Shown here: piece by piece, positions 8,514-17,585 of the stretch | Layout of the letters: each line of letters begins with the position of its first letter | Numbering within the stretch: position 1 is the stretch's first letter | Assembly: GCF_900537175.1 (NCBI RefSeq) | Contig: NZ_LS999833.1 | Span: 2,294,001 to 2,358,000 of the forward strand | Reading direction: 5' to 3' | Source of the DNA: Lentilitoribacter sp. Alg239-R112 | Lineage (GTDB): Bacteria; Pseudomonadota; Alphaproteobacteria; Rhizobiales; Rhizobiaceae | Length of the DNA stretch: 64,000 nucleotides | The notes under the pieces: generated by a model | Told to the model about the DNA's origin: nothing | What the model saw: only the letters and a program-made list of their open reading frames with translations | Databases searched by the model: none | Position numbers and translations under genes: made by a program

Positions 8514-9932
8514 TTAATCATGACGATATAACTTGCTTGTCTTGCCGAGATAGTTTTCCCAGGCAAACCAGTAAGAAATACTACCGGAAATTCGTGCTAG
8601 TTTTTCGCCATTGGGTCCTGTAATCGCGTCTTCAGAAATTAGCCAGATACCAGCATCACTTTTCAAGCTCTCCAGCGTACCTCCGTGTTCGAATTCAACA
8701 TCTCCACGTTCATAGGATCTAACTGTGCGAGTTGTTGCATCGCCAATTAGAACAATATTTTTTGAACCAATTCGGTCATTGATGACTGTTTTTTTCGTAA
8801 AAGCTGCAAGTGGCCATGCTTTAGCAGCACCATAATCACGAATACCGAAAACATAATCCTTACGTTTTACAATGCTCTCATCTTCAACAAGCGCTGGGAA
8901 CATAAGTTCGGGGCTTGCAAAATATTCGTTATAGACAACGCCTGAATCATAATCACGAAAGTGTCCAGTGTCCAAAGATAGTACTTTCGTTTTGGGGTTT
9001 CGCTTCTGCCATTTCCCCCAAGTGGTAATCGTCACGGCGCGTGTTTTTAACTTAATATCCTTATCGACCAATTCACCAACCACGGGCATACCTGTAAATT
9101 GGTTCCAGAGGCTAGATGTCTGTCGATCAAACATAAGTTTATTTGAACGGTAAAGAAAACCAGATGAACCAAACACCAAATGATCTTCTTGGCCAACAAG
9201 TTTCGTCTCGTACAGGATGCCCGATCCACATAACGTGCAATAGGCAAGCGCAACAGGCACGCCACCGATCACATCATTAAACATCTCATGCCACCCCATT
9301 ATGCGAAGTGGATAGGCGCGAACATCCCCATTAATTTCAACACCGAAAACCAAATCACTATCAAGCAAATAATCAGCCTTGGATGCATCGATCATTTTGG
9401 GGTTATCAAGTGAGGGAATACCATCTACTTTCACCCCGCCCCATGTAATCTCTTCAAAGCGGATTTTCATATTCTCCGGTTTCAAATATTTCGATGAGAA
9501 AAACTGCCCGAAATTACGGTCAATATTATAAAAATAGCGCAACTTAATATCGTAGTAGGATGGATGCGAAATAATCTCAGGATGCGCCTCCTGCCATAGC
9601 ATGGCATCTCGCCAAGTCTTCATCTCCTGGCCAGTAAGCTTGAAAAGTGCATCTTGTACGTCAATATGTGCACCACCGATCCGCATCAGCAAGACAAGTA
9701 GAGGCACAATATCGCGATCACCCCGATCAACAAAGAAATCAATGGCGGCTCTTCGTTGGTCATCATCTCCAATAAGAGCTTGCATCGCAAGTTCAACAAA
9801 ATCTGCACGTTCAGCTTCCTGAACGGCAATTTTACTGGATGGTGTCGCATTTTTCGAAACCGCAGATTGACCAGACATGAGAAAAGAACCGGCGAGAAAA
9901 GCGGATATTATTTTTTTACGTTTTGTCATCAT
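8514..9932 (-). CDS. DUF3179 domain-containing exported protein
   Basis: A 472-residue protein with an N-terminal signal peptide (KRKK then a hydrophobic core to about residue 25). A short HEAT-like helical region (residues 45-100) is followed by a DUF3179 domain covering most of the rest. The family's conserved residues are visible: H215 in GWHEMFND and the pair C232 and C235 in YCTLCGSG. The biochemical function of DUF3179 is not established, and a metal- or heme-binding role is conceivable. It lies 80 nt downstream of the gamma-glutamyltransferase gene on the same strand. The start codon is inside a perfect hairpin. Confidence 0.85.
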   Translation of the reverse strand: MMTKRKKIISAFLAGSFLMSGQSAVSKNATPSSKIAVQEAERADFVELAMQALIGDDDQRRAAIDFFVDRGDRDIVPLLVLLMRIGGAHIDVQDALFKLTGQEMKTWRDAMLWQEAHPEIISHPSYYDIKLRYFYNIDRNFGQFFSSKYLKPENMKIRFEEITWGGVKVDGIPSLDNPKMIDASKADYLLDSDLVFGVEINGDVRAYPLRIMGWHEMFNDVIGGVPVALAYCTLCGSGILYETKLVGQEDHLVFGSSGFLYRSNKLMFDRQTSSLWNQFTGMPVVGELVDKDIKLKTRAVTITTWGKWQKRNPKTKVLSLDTGHFRDYDSGVVYNEYFASPELMFPALVEDESIVKRKDYVFGIRDYGAAKAWPLAAFTKKTVINDRIGSKNIVLIGDATTRTVRSYERGDVEFEHGGTLESLKSDAGIWLISEDAITGPNGEKLARISGSISYWFAWENYLGKTSKLYRHD

Positions 9933-9952
9933 GGATACAAATATCCATGATG
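9927..9952 (-). promoter_or_regulatory. Hairpin covering the start codon of the DUF3179 gene
   Basis: CATCATGGATA (9927-9937) and TATCCATGATG (9942-9952) form a perfect 11-bp inverted repeat with a 4-nt loop. On the minus-strand transcript the two candidate start codons (ATGATG, 9932-9927) lie in the 3' arm, and no clear Shine-Dalgarno stands outside it. No T-tract follows, so it is not an intrinsic terminator. It may control translation or bind a regulator. Confidence 0.6.
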
Positions 9953-10012
9953 TTCATTTCACTTGATAGTAAATTTAAATTTATCGCCACGTGAATGGCT
10001 AAGAATGTAGAT

Positions 10013-11599
10013 CTAGTACCCGATCGCAAAACCGTCTTTTCGTGGATCAGAACCAGCACAGTAGAACCCTGAAGGATCAACCTTGATAATCTGCCCACCG
10101 CCAATTGGTGTCGCTGCTGATCGCAACTTATGCCCACGAGCTTCCAGCCCACCGAGCACAGATCGAGACAAACCACTTTCTGCTTCCAATACACCATCTT
10201 TGCCCCAAAATAATCGAGGATAATCAAGTGCTGTTTGTGGATCAAATCCATATTTTTCCAAATTGGCAAATACGTGCGACTGCCCCATCGGCTGGTAAGC
10301 ACCACCCATGACACCAAATGAGTAACTCGGTTTCCCATCTTGCTTCGCCATTGCGGGAATAATCGTATGCAGCGGGCGTTTAGATGGCCCAATTACATTC
10401 GGATGTCCTGGAATCAAATTGAAACAAGCGCCACGACTTTGCAGAACAATACCGGAATTCGGTGTGACTATCTTGGAGCCGAAGTCTGTAAAGACAGAAT
10501 AGATAAGTGAAACAATCTGGCCATCCTTGTCAGCAACTGTGAGATAAACCGTGTCAGAGGAGGGAATTTCAGGCAGAACGATTTTATCATTACGTCTCAA
10601 CTTCGAAATCTGCCCTGCCAATTTCTGGGCGTATTCTTTAGATATCAACTCTTCAACGGGCACTTCCATGTGCTCCGGATCAGCCAACATTGCATCACGG
10701 ACAGAATAAGCAACACGGCCAATTTCAATCTCAAGATGATAGCGTTCCGCGCTATCTGGTGCATATGAATGAACATCAAGAATTTCCATCAAATTCATCA
10801 TAATCAGCGTCACCATGCCAGACCCATTTGGTGGAATTTCCAACACCTCATGACCAGCAAACTCAGTCGATATAGGTTCAACCCAATCACAGGTTACATT
10901 GGCTAAATCTTCTTCATCCAAAAGACCGCCTTTGGCAGCAATCACGGATGCAATTTCAGCGGCAAACTCACCCTCATAGAACGGTGCAATTCCATATTCT
11001 GAAATCTTTTCCAGCGTATTCGCAAGGGCCTCGAACTTCATGCGCTCCCCAAGTTCTGGAACACGGCCACTAAGCAACAAATGCTGCGCGCTTCCTTCGT
11101 CACGCAAAAGAGCATCATCATTGCGAGCCCAATCAAATGCTACACGGGGGGAAACAGCAAACCCATTTCGGGCTGTGCTGATCGCATCACCAAAAAGCTG
11201 TGTCCACTCTAGTTTACCGAACTTTTGATGCATTTCATCAAAGGCTTTAAGAGCACCGGGTACCGTAATCGAATGCACGCCGCTATCAACTATTTCAATA
11301 ATATCATTCTCAAAAAACCAATTAATTTCAGCTTTCGCTGAAGATCTACCAGAGCCATTAACTGCGTGGATACCGCCTTGCTTTGGATCATGGATAATAG
11401 CAAAGCAATCACCGCCGATACCTGTCATCTGCGGCTCAACGACACTCAGAACCATAGAGGCTGCAATCGCAGCATCAACAGCTGATCCTCCATCACGCAA
11501 GATAGAAAGCGCTGTTGAAGACGCCAACGGATGGGACGTAGCAACAATCCCGTTCTCGGCAAAAACCTGAGAACGCCCTGGAGTATCTAATCGCCGCAT
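10013..11599 (-). CDS. Gamma-glutamyltransferase family protein
   Basis: A 528-residue N-terminal-nucleophile hydrolase related to gamma-glutamyltranspeptidase. The autoprocessing/nucleophile threonine is T350 in the segment DTVYLTVADKDG, aligning with TTHYSVVDKDG of classical GGT. GGGSAVDAAIAA near residue 37 and GIGGDCFAII near 60 are typical N-terminal blocks. The TTH motif is changed to TVY and no signal peptide is visible, so a substrate other than glutathione, such as another gamma-glutamyl compound, is possible. It is followed by the DUF3179 gene. The ATG start has AAGGAA upstream. Confidence 0.88.
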   Translation of the reverse strand: MRRLDTPGRSQVFAENGIVATSHPLASSTALSILRDGGSAVDAAIAASMVLSVVEPQMTGIGGDCFAIIHDPKQGGIHAVNGSGRSSAKAEINWFFENDIIEIVDSGVHSITVPGALKAFDEMHQKFGKLEWTQLFGDAISTARNGFAVSPRVAFDWARNDDALLRDEGSAQHLLLSGRVPELGERMKFEALANTLEKISEYGIAPFYEGEFAAEIASVIAAKGGLLDEEDLANVTCDWVEPISTEFAGHEVLEIPPNGSGMVTLIMMNLMEILDVHSYAPDSAERYHLEIEIGRVAYSVRDAMLADPEHMEVPVEELISKEYAQKLAGQISKLRRNDKIVLPEIPSSDTVYLTVADKDGQIVSLIYSVFTDFGSKIVTPNSGIVLQSRGACFNLIPGHPNVIGPSKRPLHTIIPAMAKQDGKPSYSFGVMGGAYQPMGQSHVFANLEKYGFDPQTALDYPRLFWGKDGVLEAESGLSRSVLGGLEARGHKLRSAATPIGGGQIIKVDPSGFYCAGSDPRKDGFAIGY

Positions 11600-11734
11600 A
11601 TTATTTCCTTTTCAGAAACAATGTAAGTTAAATATGGTCCGATGACTTTCATTTTCTTCTATATTATCAAGTCAACACTTCTGGCGCATAATAATGATAA
11701 ATATTGATCATTCAAACTCTTAATGAGGACTTCC

Positions 11735-12163
11735 ATGCAAATTACCCTTTCAGACGCAAATAAAATGATCGAAGCAGCATATCTTGAGAGTGCTAGACTT
11801 GGCTTAAAACCTCTGGCTGTGGTGGTCCTAGATGCTGGTGGACACGTTAAGGCGTTTCAAAGACAAGATGGTGCATCCATGATGCGTTTTGAAATTGCAT
11901 GCGGCAAAGCCTATGGAGCAGTTGCCTGTGGTGTCGGTTCACGCTGGCTTGATGCGCAAGCAGAAGGACGCCCGCACTTCCTGGAAGGGCTTTCAAACGT
12001 ATCCGGCGGTAAAATTGTACCGGTGCCAGGGGGTGTATTGGTTAAAACATCTAAAGGTGATGTCATTGGCGCAGTTGGCATCACTGGCGACGTATCAGAC
12101 AATGATGAAGCCGCTGCAATTGCAGGCATTGAGGCTGCAGGATTTATAGCTGATGCAGGTTAA
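11735..12163 (+). CDS. GlcG/HbpS-type (DUF336) protein
   Basis: A 142-residue protein of the GlcG/HbpS family (LKPLAVVVLDAGGHVKAFQRQDGA at 25-48 and a Gly-rich GAVGITGD near 115). HbpS of Streptomyces binds heme, while GlcG occurs in glycolate operons with no proven function. I prefer the start at 11735 because GAGGA at 11725-11729 lies 5 nt upstream. The in-frame ATG at 11723 overlaps that site. It is divergent from the GGT-family gene, and no glycolate genes are nearby. Confidence 0.85.
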   Translation: MQITLSDANKMIEAAYLESARLGLKPLAVVVLDAGGHVKAFQRQDGASMMRFEIACGKAYGAVACGVGSRWLDAQAEGRPHFLEGLSNVSGGKIVPVPGGVLVKTSKGDVIGAVGITGDVSDNDEAAAIAGIEAAGFIADAG

Positions 12164-12188
12164 TTTCTATCAGATCTAAACTCGATAT

Positions 12189-12590
12189 TTAAAGACCAAT
12201 TGAGACATCGCGCCCAGCAGACTTGATAGACACGGAAAATCCCGCGATCACATCAATGAATGAGATTGCCATCAGCACAAAGAATATTTGAGTAGCAGCG
12301 CCCTTAACCAGCAAAAACTCTACCAAAAATGCAATGAAAACAAACATCGACAACATATGATCAAGAACTGAAAATGGTCCAGTTCGCGTCGATTTTAAAA
12401 TTTCGATAAATAACAAAACGAGTGCGATCAGAATAAATAGATCCCCTACATTGACGATCCAGTTAGCGCCAGAGAGCATGGACAATTCCATAACTTGGTT
12501 TTCAAGGCCACCAATGCCGGCCCCAGGTCCAAGCATAACAACATTATACAGAATAAATGGAATTAGCATTAGCGGGATTGCAAATAACAT
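12189..12590 (-). CDS. Membrane protein of unknown function (about 4 TM)
   Basis: A 133-residue protein that I do not recognise. It has four hydrophobic segments, at about residues 1-22, 45-65, 78-97 and 100-118. A short polar loop (KSTRTGPFS) lies between the second and third, and the tail is basic. It is convergent with the GlcG-like gene (25 nt between stops) and follows the rpmF terminator. The start ATG has only a weak Shine-Dalgarno (AGAAAGA), so the true start may differ. Compact 4-TM topology is the only inference offered. Confidence 0.65.
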   Translation of the reverse strand: MLFAIPLMLIPFILYNVVMLGPGAGIGGLENQVMELSMLSGANWIVNVGDLFILIALVLLFIEILKSTRTGPFSVLDHMLSMFVFIAFLVEFLLVKGAATQIFFVLMAISFIDVIAGFSVSIKSAGRDVSIGL

Positions 12591-12650
12591 TGTGATGATC
12601 TTTCTTATCTCGCCTGCAAATTACTAGACGCTATAGACTAGAGAATATAG

Positions 12651-12683
12651 AAAAAGGCCAGCTCGACATAAAATCGGGCCAGC
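12651..12683 (-). terminator. Intrinsic terminator downstream of rpmF
   Basis: On the minus strand GGCTGGCCCGA pairs with TCGAGCTGGCC through a 7-nt loop, with two G-U pairs and one mismatch. Five T residues follow (A5 at 12651-12655). It lies 40 nt after the rpmF stop. Confidence 0.75.
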
Positions 12684-12720
12684 CTAATCAGCAAATTACA
12701 TAAAACGAATTATCGTTAAA

Positions 12721-12906
12721 TTATGCGTCTTCTTTAGGTGTCAAAACCTGACGGCCACGATACATACCGGTTTTAAGATCGATATGGTGTGAACGACGAA
12801 GTTCGCCTGAATCTTTATCTTCAACATATTGCGGTGCTTTCAGCGCATCTGTTGACCGACGATGACCGCGTCTAGAACGCGTGATCTTACTCTTTGGTAC
12901 AGCCAT
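12721..12906 (-). CDS. rpmF: 50S ribosomal protein L32
   Basis: A 61-residue protein with the L32 N-terminus [20 protein letters not shown]. The C-terminal segment [16 protein letters not shown] is typical of alphaproteobacterial L32 proteins that lack the zinc-binding cysteines. It is a component of the large ribosomal subunit. The position downstream of mtgA (with a GST gene between them here) is common in rhizobia. A Shine-Dalgarno-like GGAG lies about 7 nt upstream of the ATG at 12906. Confidence 0.97.
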   Translation of the reverse strand: MAVPKSKITRSRRGHRRSTDALKAPQYVEDKDSGELRRSHHIDLKTGMYRGRQVLTPKEDA

Positions 12907-13096
12907 TTTCTACTCCATTAGTGCGGGCATTACGTTATCGACGGTGTATTTAACCGCCCTCTTGGTCGCAACGCCAAAATTGGGATTTGGCGGGCTTATA
13001 CAATGAGTTTCACCTTTTGACCAGTGAAATTATCAGATTTTTTACATCAACCATAATTGACACCAAGAAAACCTGTATTATTTGTGAAAAAGGCTG

Positions 13097-13744
13097 TTAG
13101 GCTTCGTCTTCCTCTACGATCCATGGCTCTTTTATACCAGCAGCCTCCCATTCTTGCCAAGCGGCAAGCGATTTCACCCGCTCCATATATGCACGAATCT
13201 GAACATTACTCGTAAGAGCATAGACTTCTAATCGATTGACAACAGGTGCAAACATTGCATCCGCGATGGAAAATTTGCCAAACAGAAAATCACCGCCAAA
13301 CTTGTTTAAGTTCTCAATCCACAACGTTTCAATGCGAGCAACATCTTTTGCAAGTGCCGCATCTTGCTCAAGCCTCTTGATTGGGCGACGCAAATTCATA
13401 GGACACTGATTTCGTATGGCTGAAAATCCGCCAAGCATTTCGCATGAAGCTGCCATAGCCAGCGTACGAACACGCTCGTCACTTGGCCATAGATTCTTTT
13501 CAGGAAATTTTCTCGCAACATGATCAAGAATGGCAAGTGATTCTGCTACTACCAAATCACCATCAACAAGAACGGGAACCTTCCCCGTTGGTGAGAATTC
13601 TTTAAACTTGGGGTTTCCCGCTGCCATTTCAAACGGAACAAGTTTTTCTTCAAATTCAATACCAGCAACTTTAAGGCCGATCCACGGTCTAAATGACCAT
13701 GATGAATAGTTTTTGTTACCTATATAAAGTGTAAAATCAGACAT
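13097..13744 (-). CDS. Glutathione S-transferase family protein
   Basis: A 215-residue protein with an N-terminal thioredoxin-fold GST domain (residues 1-80). YSSWSFRPW at 13-21 supplies the likely catalytic Ser, and GKVPVLVDGDLVVAESLAI is the glutathione-binding loop. An alpha-helical C-terminal domain follows (FSIADAMFAPVVNRL at about 160). It is probably cytosolic, and its substrate is unknown. The ATG at 13744 has AAGGAG upstream. It stands alone between mtgA and rpmF. Confidence 0.9.
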   Translation of the reverse strand: MSDFTLYIGNKNYSSWSFRPWIGLKVAGIEFEEKLVPFEMAAGNPKFKEFSPTGKVPVLVDGDLVVAESLAILDHVARKFPEKNLWPSDERVRTLAMAASCEMLGGFSAIRNQCPMNLRRPIKRLEQDAALAKDVARIETLWIENLNKFGGDFLFGKFSIADAMFAPVVNRLEVYALTSNVQIRAYMERVKSLAAWQEWEAAGIKEPWIVEEDEA

Positions 13745-13811
13745 GCGATTATCTCCTTGTCACAGCTGGAGTCGCAAATCTAACACCCTATGTCCAACAA
13801 TAGTTGCTAAT

Positions 13812-14579
13812 CTATGGATAAATACATTTGATATATGCACCAGATTGTTTTGAGCGCGTTTCGATCCTGCTAGCTAAACGTCGCAATCCTTTCGAAGGAT
13901 TAGCAGGGTTTCGCAAGATTGGATTGGGGAGTGCTACTGTGAGAAGCGCAGCTTGTTTACGCGTGAGCTTTTCCGCAGACCGCCCAAAATAACTTTGCGC
14001 AGCCGCCTCAACTCCGTAAATACCATGTCCCCATTCAGCAGAATTGAGATAGAGTTCGATCATACGCGGCTTCCCCCAGAACATATCTGAGAAAAGTGCC
14101 AGCGGTATCTCCAACATCTTACGAATGGGAGATCGCCAAGAGGTGAGAAACAGATTCTTCGAAACTTGCATGGAAATTGTGCTGGCACCGCGGGACGGAG
14201 AGCCATTTTCCAATGTTTCTTCAACGATAATACTGAGCGCATCCCAATCTACACCTGAATGGGCGCAATATTGGCCATCTTCGCTCATAATGACAGACTG
14301 AACCATGACCGGGGCTACATCTTCTAGCTCAACCCATTGTCGTTCATAGCTGCGGCCAGACATCAGTTCACCTAGCATTAAAGTGGAAACAGGATGGATA
14401 AACTCAAACCGATAAAGCAATACAAGAAGATACGGCAACAGCAATATAATTAATATCACGAACAACAACCGCCAAAGCCATCGCTTTAAGCGTTGACGCC
14501 AAGAGACTTGAGCTGGCTTCACAGCCTTAGCTTTGATCTTCTTCTTTGTTACTTTCTTTGCTTTTGCCAACTGCACCAC
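13812..14579 (-). CDS. mtgA: Monofunctional biosynthetic peptidoglycan transglycosylase
   Basis: A glycosyltransferase-51 enzyme that polymerises lipid II into glycan strands. It has a Lys-rich cytoplasmic N-terminus and one membrane anchor (LLFVILIILLLPYLLVLLY). The catalytic blocks are SEDGQYCAHSGVDW (general base Glu) and RGASTISMQVSKNLF, then IELYLNSAEWGHGIYGVEAAA. I chose the GTG at 14579 because AAGGA (14590-14594) lies 10 nt upstream. The frame is open to a TTG at 14621, which would add 14 residues. There is no transpeptidase domain. It diverges from ispA. Confidence 0.92.
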   Translation of the reverse strand: MVQLAKAKKVTKKKIKAKAVKPAQVSWRQRLKRWLWRLLFVILIILLLPYLLVLLYRFEFIHPVSTLMLGELMSGRSYERQWVELEDVAPVMVQSVIMSEDGQYCAHSGVDWDALSIIVEETLENGSPSRGASTISMQVSKNLFLTSWRSPIRKMLEIPLALFSDMFWGKPRMIELYLNSAEWGHGIYGVEAAAQSYFGRSAEKLTRKQAALLTVALPNPILRNPANPSKGLRRLASRIETRSKQSGAYIKCIYP

Positions 14580-14670
14580 CCCAAAACAATCCTTCGCTCT
14601 GGATAAAAGGTCATATAACAAACATCAAGAAAAGATTGCGATCACTCATAAGTCATGGCAATAGAAAATC

Positions 14671-15588
14671 ATGATTGATCAAGCAAAACAAAATTTTACA
14701 ATGAAACTACAAAACACTGCCAAGCTGATTGAGCAGGAGTTGAAAACTGTTTTATCGGAAGATATTTTACAAGGCGAAATCGTGCGACCTGATCATCTCA
14801 TGCAGGCAATGCGTCATGGCTCACTAAATGGTGGCAAGCGTTTACGTCCATTCTTAGTGCTTGAAACAGCAAAAAGCTTTAACGGCAGCTCCGTTGCCGC
14901 TTTAAAGGTAGCAACGGCGCTTGAATGTATTCATTGTTATTCACTTGTCCATGATGATCTCCCGGCAATGGATGATGATGCATTACGCCGAGGACAGCCC
15001 ACCGTTCACATAGCTTTCGATGAAGCAACTGCAATTCTGGCAGGTGATGGCTTACTCACTTATGCCTTTGATGTATTATCAGCAGATACAACCCCTCTTT
15101 CGGCAGAAAAGAAAATCAAATTGATCTCCAGCCTTACCCGCGCGTCAGGTCTTGGCGGCATGGTGGGCGGCCAAGCGCTTGATCTTGCCGCGGAGAAAAC
15201 CGCGCCCGATGAAGCTGGCATCTTAACACTTCAACAGATGAAAACCGGAGCGCTTATCCGTTATGCCTGCGAGGCAGGAGCAAAAATTGGCGATGCTGAC
15301 AATTTTGAACATGAAACCATGAGCAACTTTGGCCGCATCATCGGACAGGCTTTCCAGCTTGCCGACGACCTCCTAGATGTAACATCTGATGCTAAAACTA
15401 TGGGCAAAAATACCGGCAAAGATGCCGATCGTGGCAAAGCCACGTTGGTCGCGTTACATGGCGCTGATTGGGCAAGGGCAAAACTTGTTGAACTCGCCGA
15501 AGAAGCTAAAACTTTGCTACATGGAATGAACCGCGACACCAAAATACTTGAAGAAACAGCCAATTTTGTAATCTTCCGAGATCGATAG
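14671..15588 (+). CDS. ispA: Polyprenyl synthetase (farnesyl diphosphate synthase type)
   Basis: A 305-residue trans-prenyltransferase that builds C15 (possibly longer) isoprenyl diphosphate from IPP and allylic diphosphates. It has GGKRLRP at 54-60, a first Asp-rich motif DDLPAMDDD at 95-103, GGQALDL near 171 and a second motif DDLLDVTSD near 231. The length suits bacterial IspA, but chain length cannot be read with certainty. The ATG at 14671 is used. An internal ATG at 14701 would also fit the family. It is divergent from mtgA. Confidence 0.92.
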   Translation: MIDQAKQNFTMKLQNTAKLIEQELKTVLSEDILQGEIVRPDHLMQAMRHGSLNGGKRLRPFLVLETAKSFNGSSVAALKVATALECIHCYSLVHDDLPAMDDDALRRGQPTVHIAFDEATAILAGDGLLTYAFDVLSADTTPLSAEKKIKLISSLTRASGLGGMVGGQALDLAAEKTAPDEAGILTLQQMKTGALIRYACEAGAKIGDADNFEHETMSNFGRIIGQAFQLADDLLDVTSDAKTMGKNTGKDADRGKATLVALHGADWARAKLVELAEEAKTLLHGMNRDTKILEETANFVIFRDR

Positions 15589-15770
15589 AAAAAACCTATC
15601 GTTACATTTGCACAGAGCCGTAAAAATCAGAGACAACGTCCTAAATCTACCCAAAATAACGTAACGTTTGTTGCCACCGTATGAATTGGTTTGACATTGC
15701 AAAACATTTGCGACAATTGATCGATATAGACAGGCTCTATAGGTAAGTTTTATTGAGAGAAGGATTTGAG

Positions 15771-16520
15771 ATGAAGGTTCTCGTACCCGTTAAACGCGTT
15801 GTCGATTACAACGTGAAAGTTCGAGTAAAACCAGATGGATCGGGCGTTGAATTGGCAAATGTCAAAATGTCGATGAACCCATTTGATGAAATTGCAGTGG
15901 AAGAAGCTTTACGCATGCGTGAAGCAGGAACAGCAGATGAAGTGATTGCTGTTTCGATTGGCCCGGCAAAATCTGAAGACACAATTCGCACAGCTCTCGC
16001 AATGGGCGCTGATCGCGGTGTGTTGGTTGAAACTGATGAACTCACGGAACCTTTGACAGTCGCAAAAATCCTAAAATCGGTTGTCGAAACAGAAGGTACG
16101 GATCTCGTTATTGCCGGCAAACAAGCCATTGATGATGATGCAGGCCAAACCGGTCAAATGTTGGCCGCTCTTCTTGGCTGGCCTCAGGCAACATATGCCT
16201 CTGAGATCAAAGTGAACGGCGATAGCGCGGAAGTAACACGTGAAGTTGATGGCGGTATGCAAACAATCAATGTCAAAATGCCAATGGTTGCAACAACAGA
16301 CCTTCGTTTAAACGAACCACGTTTTGCCTCGCTGCCTAATATCATGAAAGCCAAGAAAAAGCCGATTGATAAGAAGACTGTTGCGGATCTTGGTATTGAT
16401 ACTACACCTCGCCTGGAAATCATCACAACTGAAGAGCCAGAAACACGCCAAGCAGGTGTGATCGTTGGTTCAGTTGATGAACTTGTTGATAAATTGAAAA
16501 ACGAAGCTGGCGTATTATAG
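15771..16520 (+). CDS. etfB: Electron transfer flavoprotein subunit beta
   Basis: A 249-residue protein beginning [19 protein letters not shown], the signature N-terminus of ETF beta. It contains [16 protein letters not shown] near 40, [14 protein letters not shown] near 119 and the [21 protein letters not shown] recognition loop near 185-205. It forms the AMP-binding half of the ETF heterodimer, which passes electrons from acyl-CoA dehydrogenases to ETF-ubiquinone oxidoreductase. The ATG at 15771 has AGAAGGA upstream. It is followed 11 nt later by etfA. Confidence 0.96.
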   Translation: MKVLVPVKRVVDYNVKVRVKPDGSGVELANVKMSMNPFDEIAVEEALRMREAGTADEVIAVSIGPAKSEDTIRTALAMGADRGVLVETDELTEPLTVAKILKSVVETEGTDLVIAGKQAIDDDAGQTGQMLAALLGWPQATYASEIKVNGDSAEVTREVDGGMQTINVKMPMVATTDLRLNEPRFASLPNIMKAKKKPIDKKTVADLGIDTTPRLEIITTEEPETRQAGVIVGSVDELVDKLKNEAGVL

Positions 16521-16531
16521 GAGCGACGAAA

Positions 16532-17461
16532 ATGGCTATTCTACTTGTTGCTGAACATGATAATTCAGCACTTTCAGATCAAACAAACAAAGCATTGACT
16601 GCAGCCTTGGAAATAGGTTCCGACGTTGATGTGCTTGTTGCAGGCAAAGGCGCGTCAGGCGTTGCGGATGCTGCGGCTAAACTATCAGGTGTTCGCAAAG
16701 TTCTTCACAGCGACGCTGACGAATACGAAAACTTCCTTGCAGAACCAATGGCAGACTTGATTGTTTCTGCCGCTGATAACTACGATACAATTGTAGCGCC
16801 AGCCTCTGTCGCCTGCAAAAATTACATGCCACGTGTTGCAGCTCTGCTGGATGTTATGCAGATTTCTGAAATCACGGATGTCGTATCTTCCGATACATTC
16901 AAGCGCCCGATCTATGCGGGCAATGCAGTCCAAACAGTAAAATCAAGCGAAGCAAAAAAAGTCATCACCATTCGCACGGCATCTTTCTCAGATGCAGCTG
17001 AAGGTGGCTCTGCGAGCGTGGAAGCTCTCGCATCTACTGGTGATCAAGGTCTTTCAAGTTTCATTGGTGACAAGATCGTAGAAAATGACCGTCCGGAACT
17101 TACATCTGCGAAAATCATCATCTCTGGTGGTCGCGCACTTGGTTCTGCTGAAAAGTTCGACGAAGTTATCCTTCCTGTTGCCGATAAGCTTGGCGCTGCC
17201 GTTGGCGCATCTCGCGCAGCTGTTGATAGTGGTTATGCGCCAAACGATTGGCAGGTCGGCCAAACGGGTAAAGTGGTGGCACCAGATCTTTATATCGCAG
17301 CCGGTATTTCCGGTGCCATTCAACATTTGGCAGGGATGAAAGATTCTAAAATCATTGTTGCGATCAACAAAGATGAAGAAGCGCCAATCTTCCAGGTTGC
17401 AGACTACGGTATCGTTGCGGATCTGTTTGATATCTTGCCAGAGCTTGAAAAAGCTCTCTAA
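16532..17461 (+). CDS. etfA: Electron transfer flavoprotein subunit alpha
   Basis: A 309-residue FAD-binding subunit of ETF. The C-terminal FAD site shows SGGRALGSAEKF near 190, VGQTGKVVAPDLYIAAGISGAIQHLAGM near 252 and INKDEEAPIFQVADYGIVADLF near 283. It is co-transcribed with etfB (11-nt gap) and ends at a strong terminator. The adjacent 3-hydroxybutyryl-CoA dehydrogenase gene points to a link with fatty acid or butyrate oxidation. Confidence 0.97.
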   Translation: MAILLVAEHDNSALSDQTNKALTAALEIGSDVDVLVAGKGASGVADAAAKLSGVRKVLHSDADEYENFLAEPMADLIVSAADNYDTIVAPASVACKNYMPRVAALLDVMQISEITDVVSSDTFKRPIYAGNAVQTVKSSEAKKVITIRTASFSDAAEGGSASVEALASTGDQGLSSFIGDKIVENDRPELTSAKIIISGGRALGSAEKFDEVILPVADKLGAAVGASRAAVDSGYAPNDWQVGQTGKVVAPDLYIAAGISGAIQHLAGMKDSKIIVAINKDEEAPIFQVADYGIVADLFDILPELEKAL

Positions 17462-17480
17462 GCTTTGAACAAATTCAATA

Positions 17481-17519
17481 AAATAGCCGGAAGATTAATT
17501 ATCTTACGGCTATTTTTTT
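17481..17519 (+). terminator. Intrinsic terminator after etfBA
   Basis: AAATAGCCGGAAGAT and ATCTTACGGCTATTT pair over about 15 bp with one mismatch and a 4-5 nt loop, followed by a run of T residues ending at 17519. It separates etfA from hbd. Confidence 0.92.
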
Positions 17520-17585
17520 GTTCCATTGATTTATCTTGCAGCGCAGCATAAATATATATCCAGCAATTCACAGGATGGGAAAACT

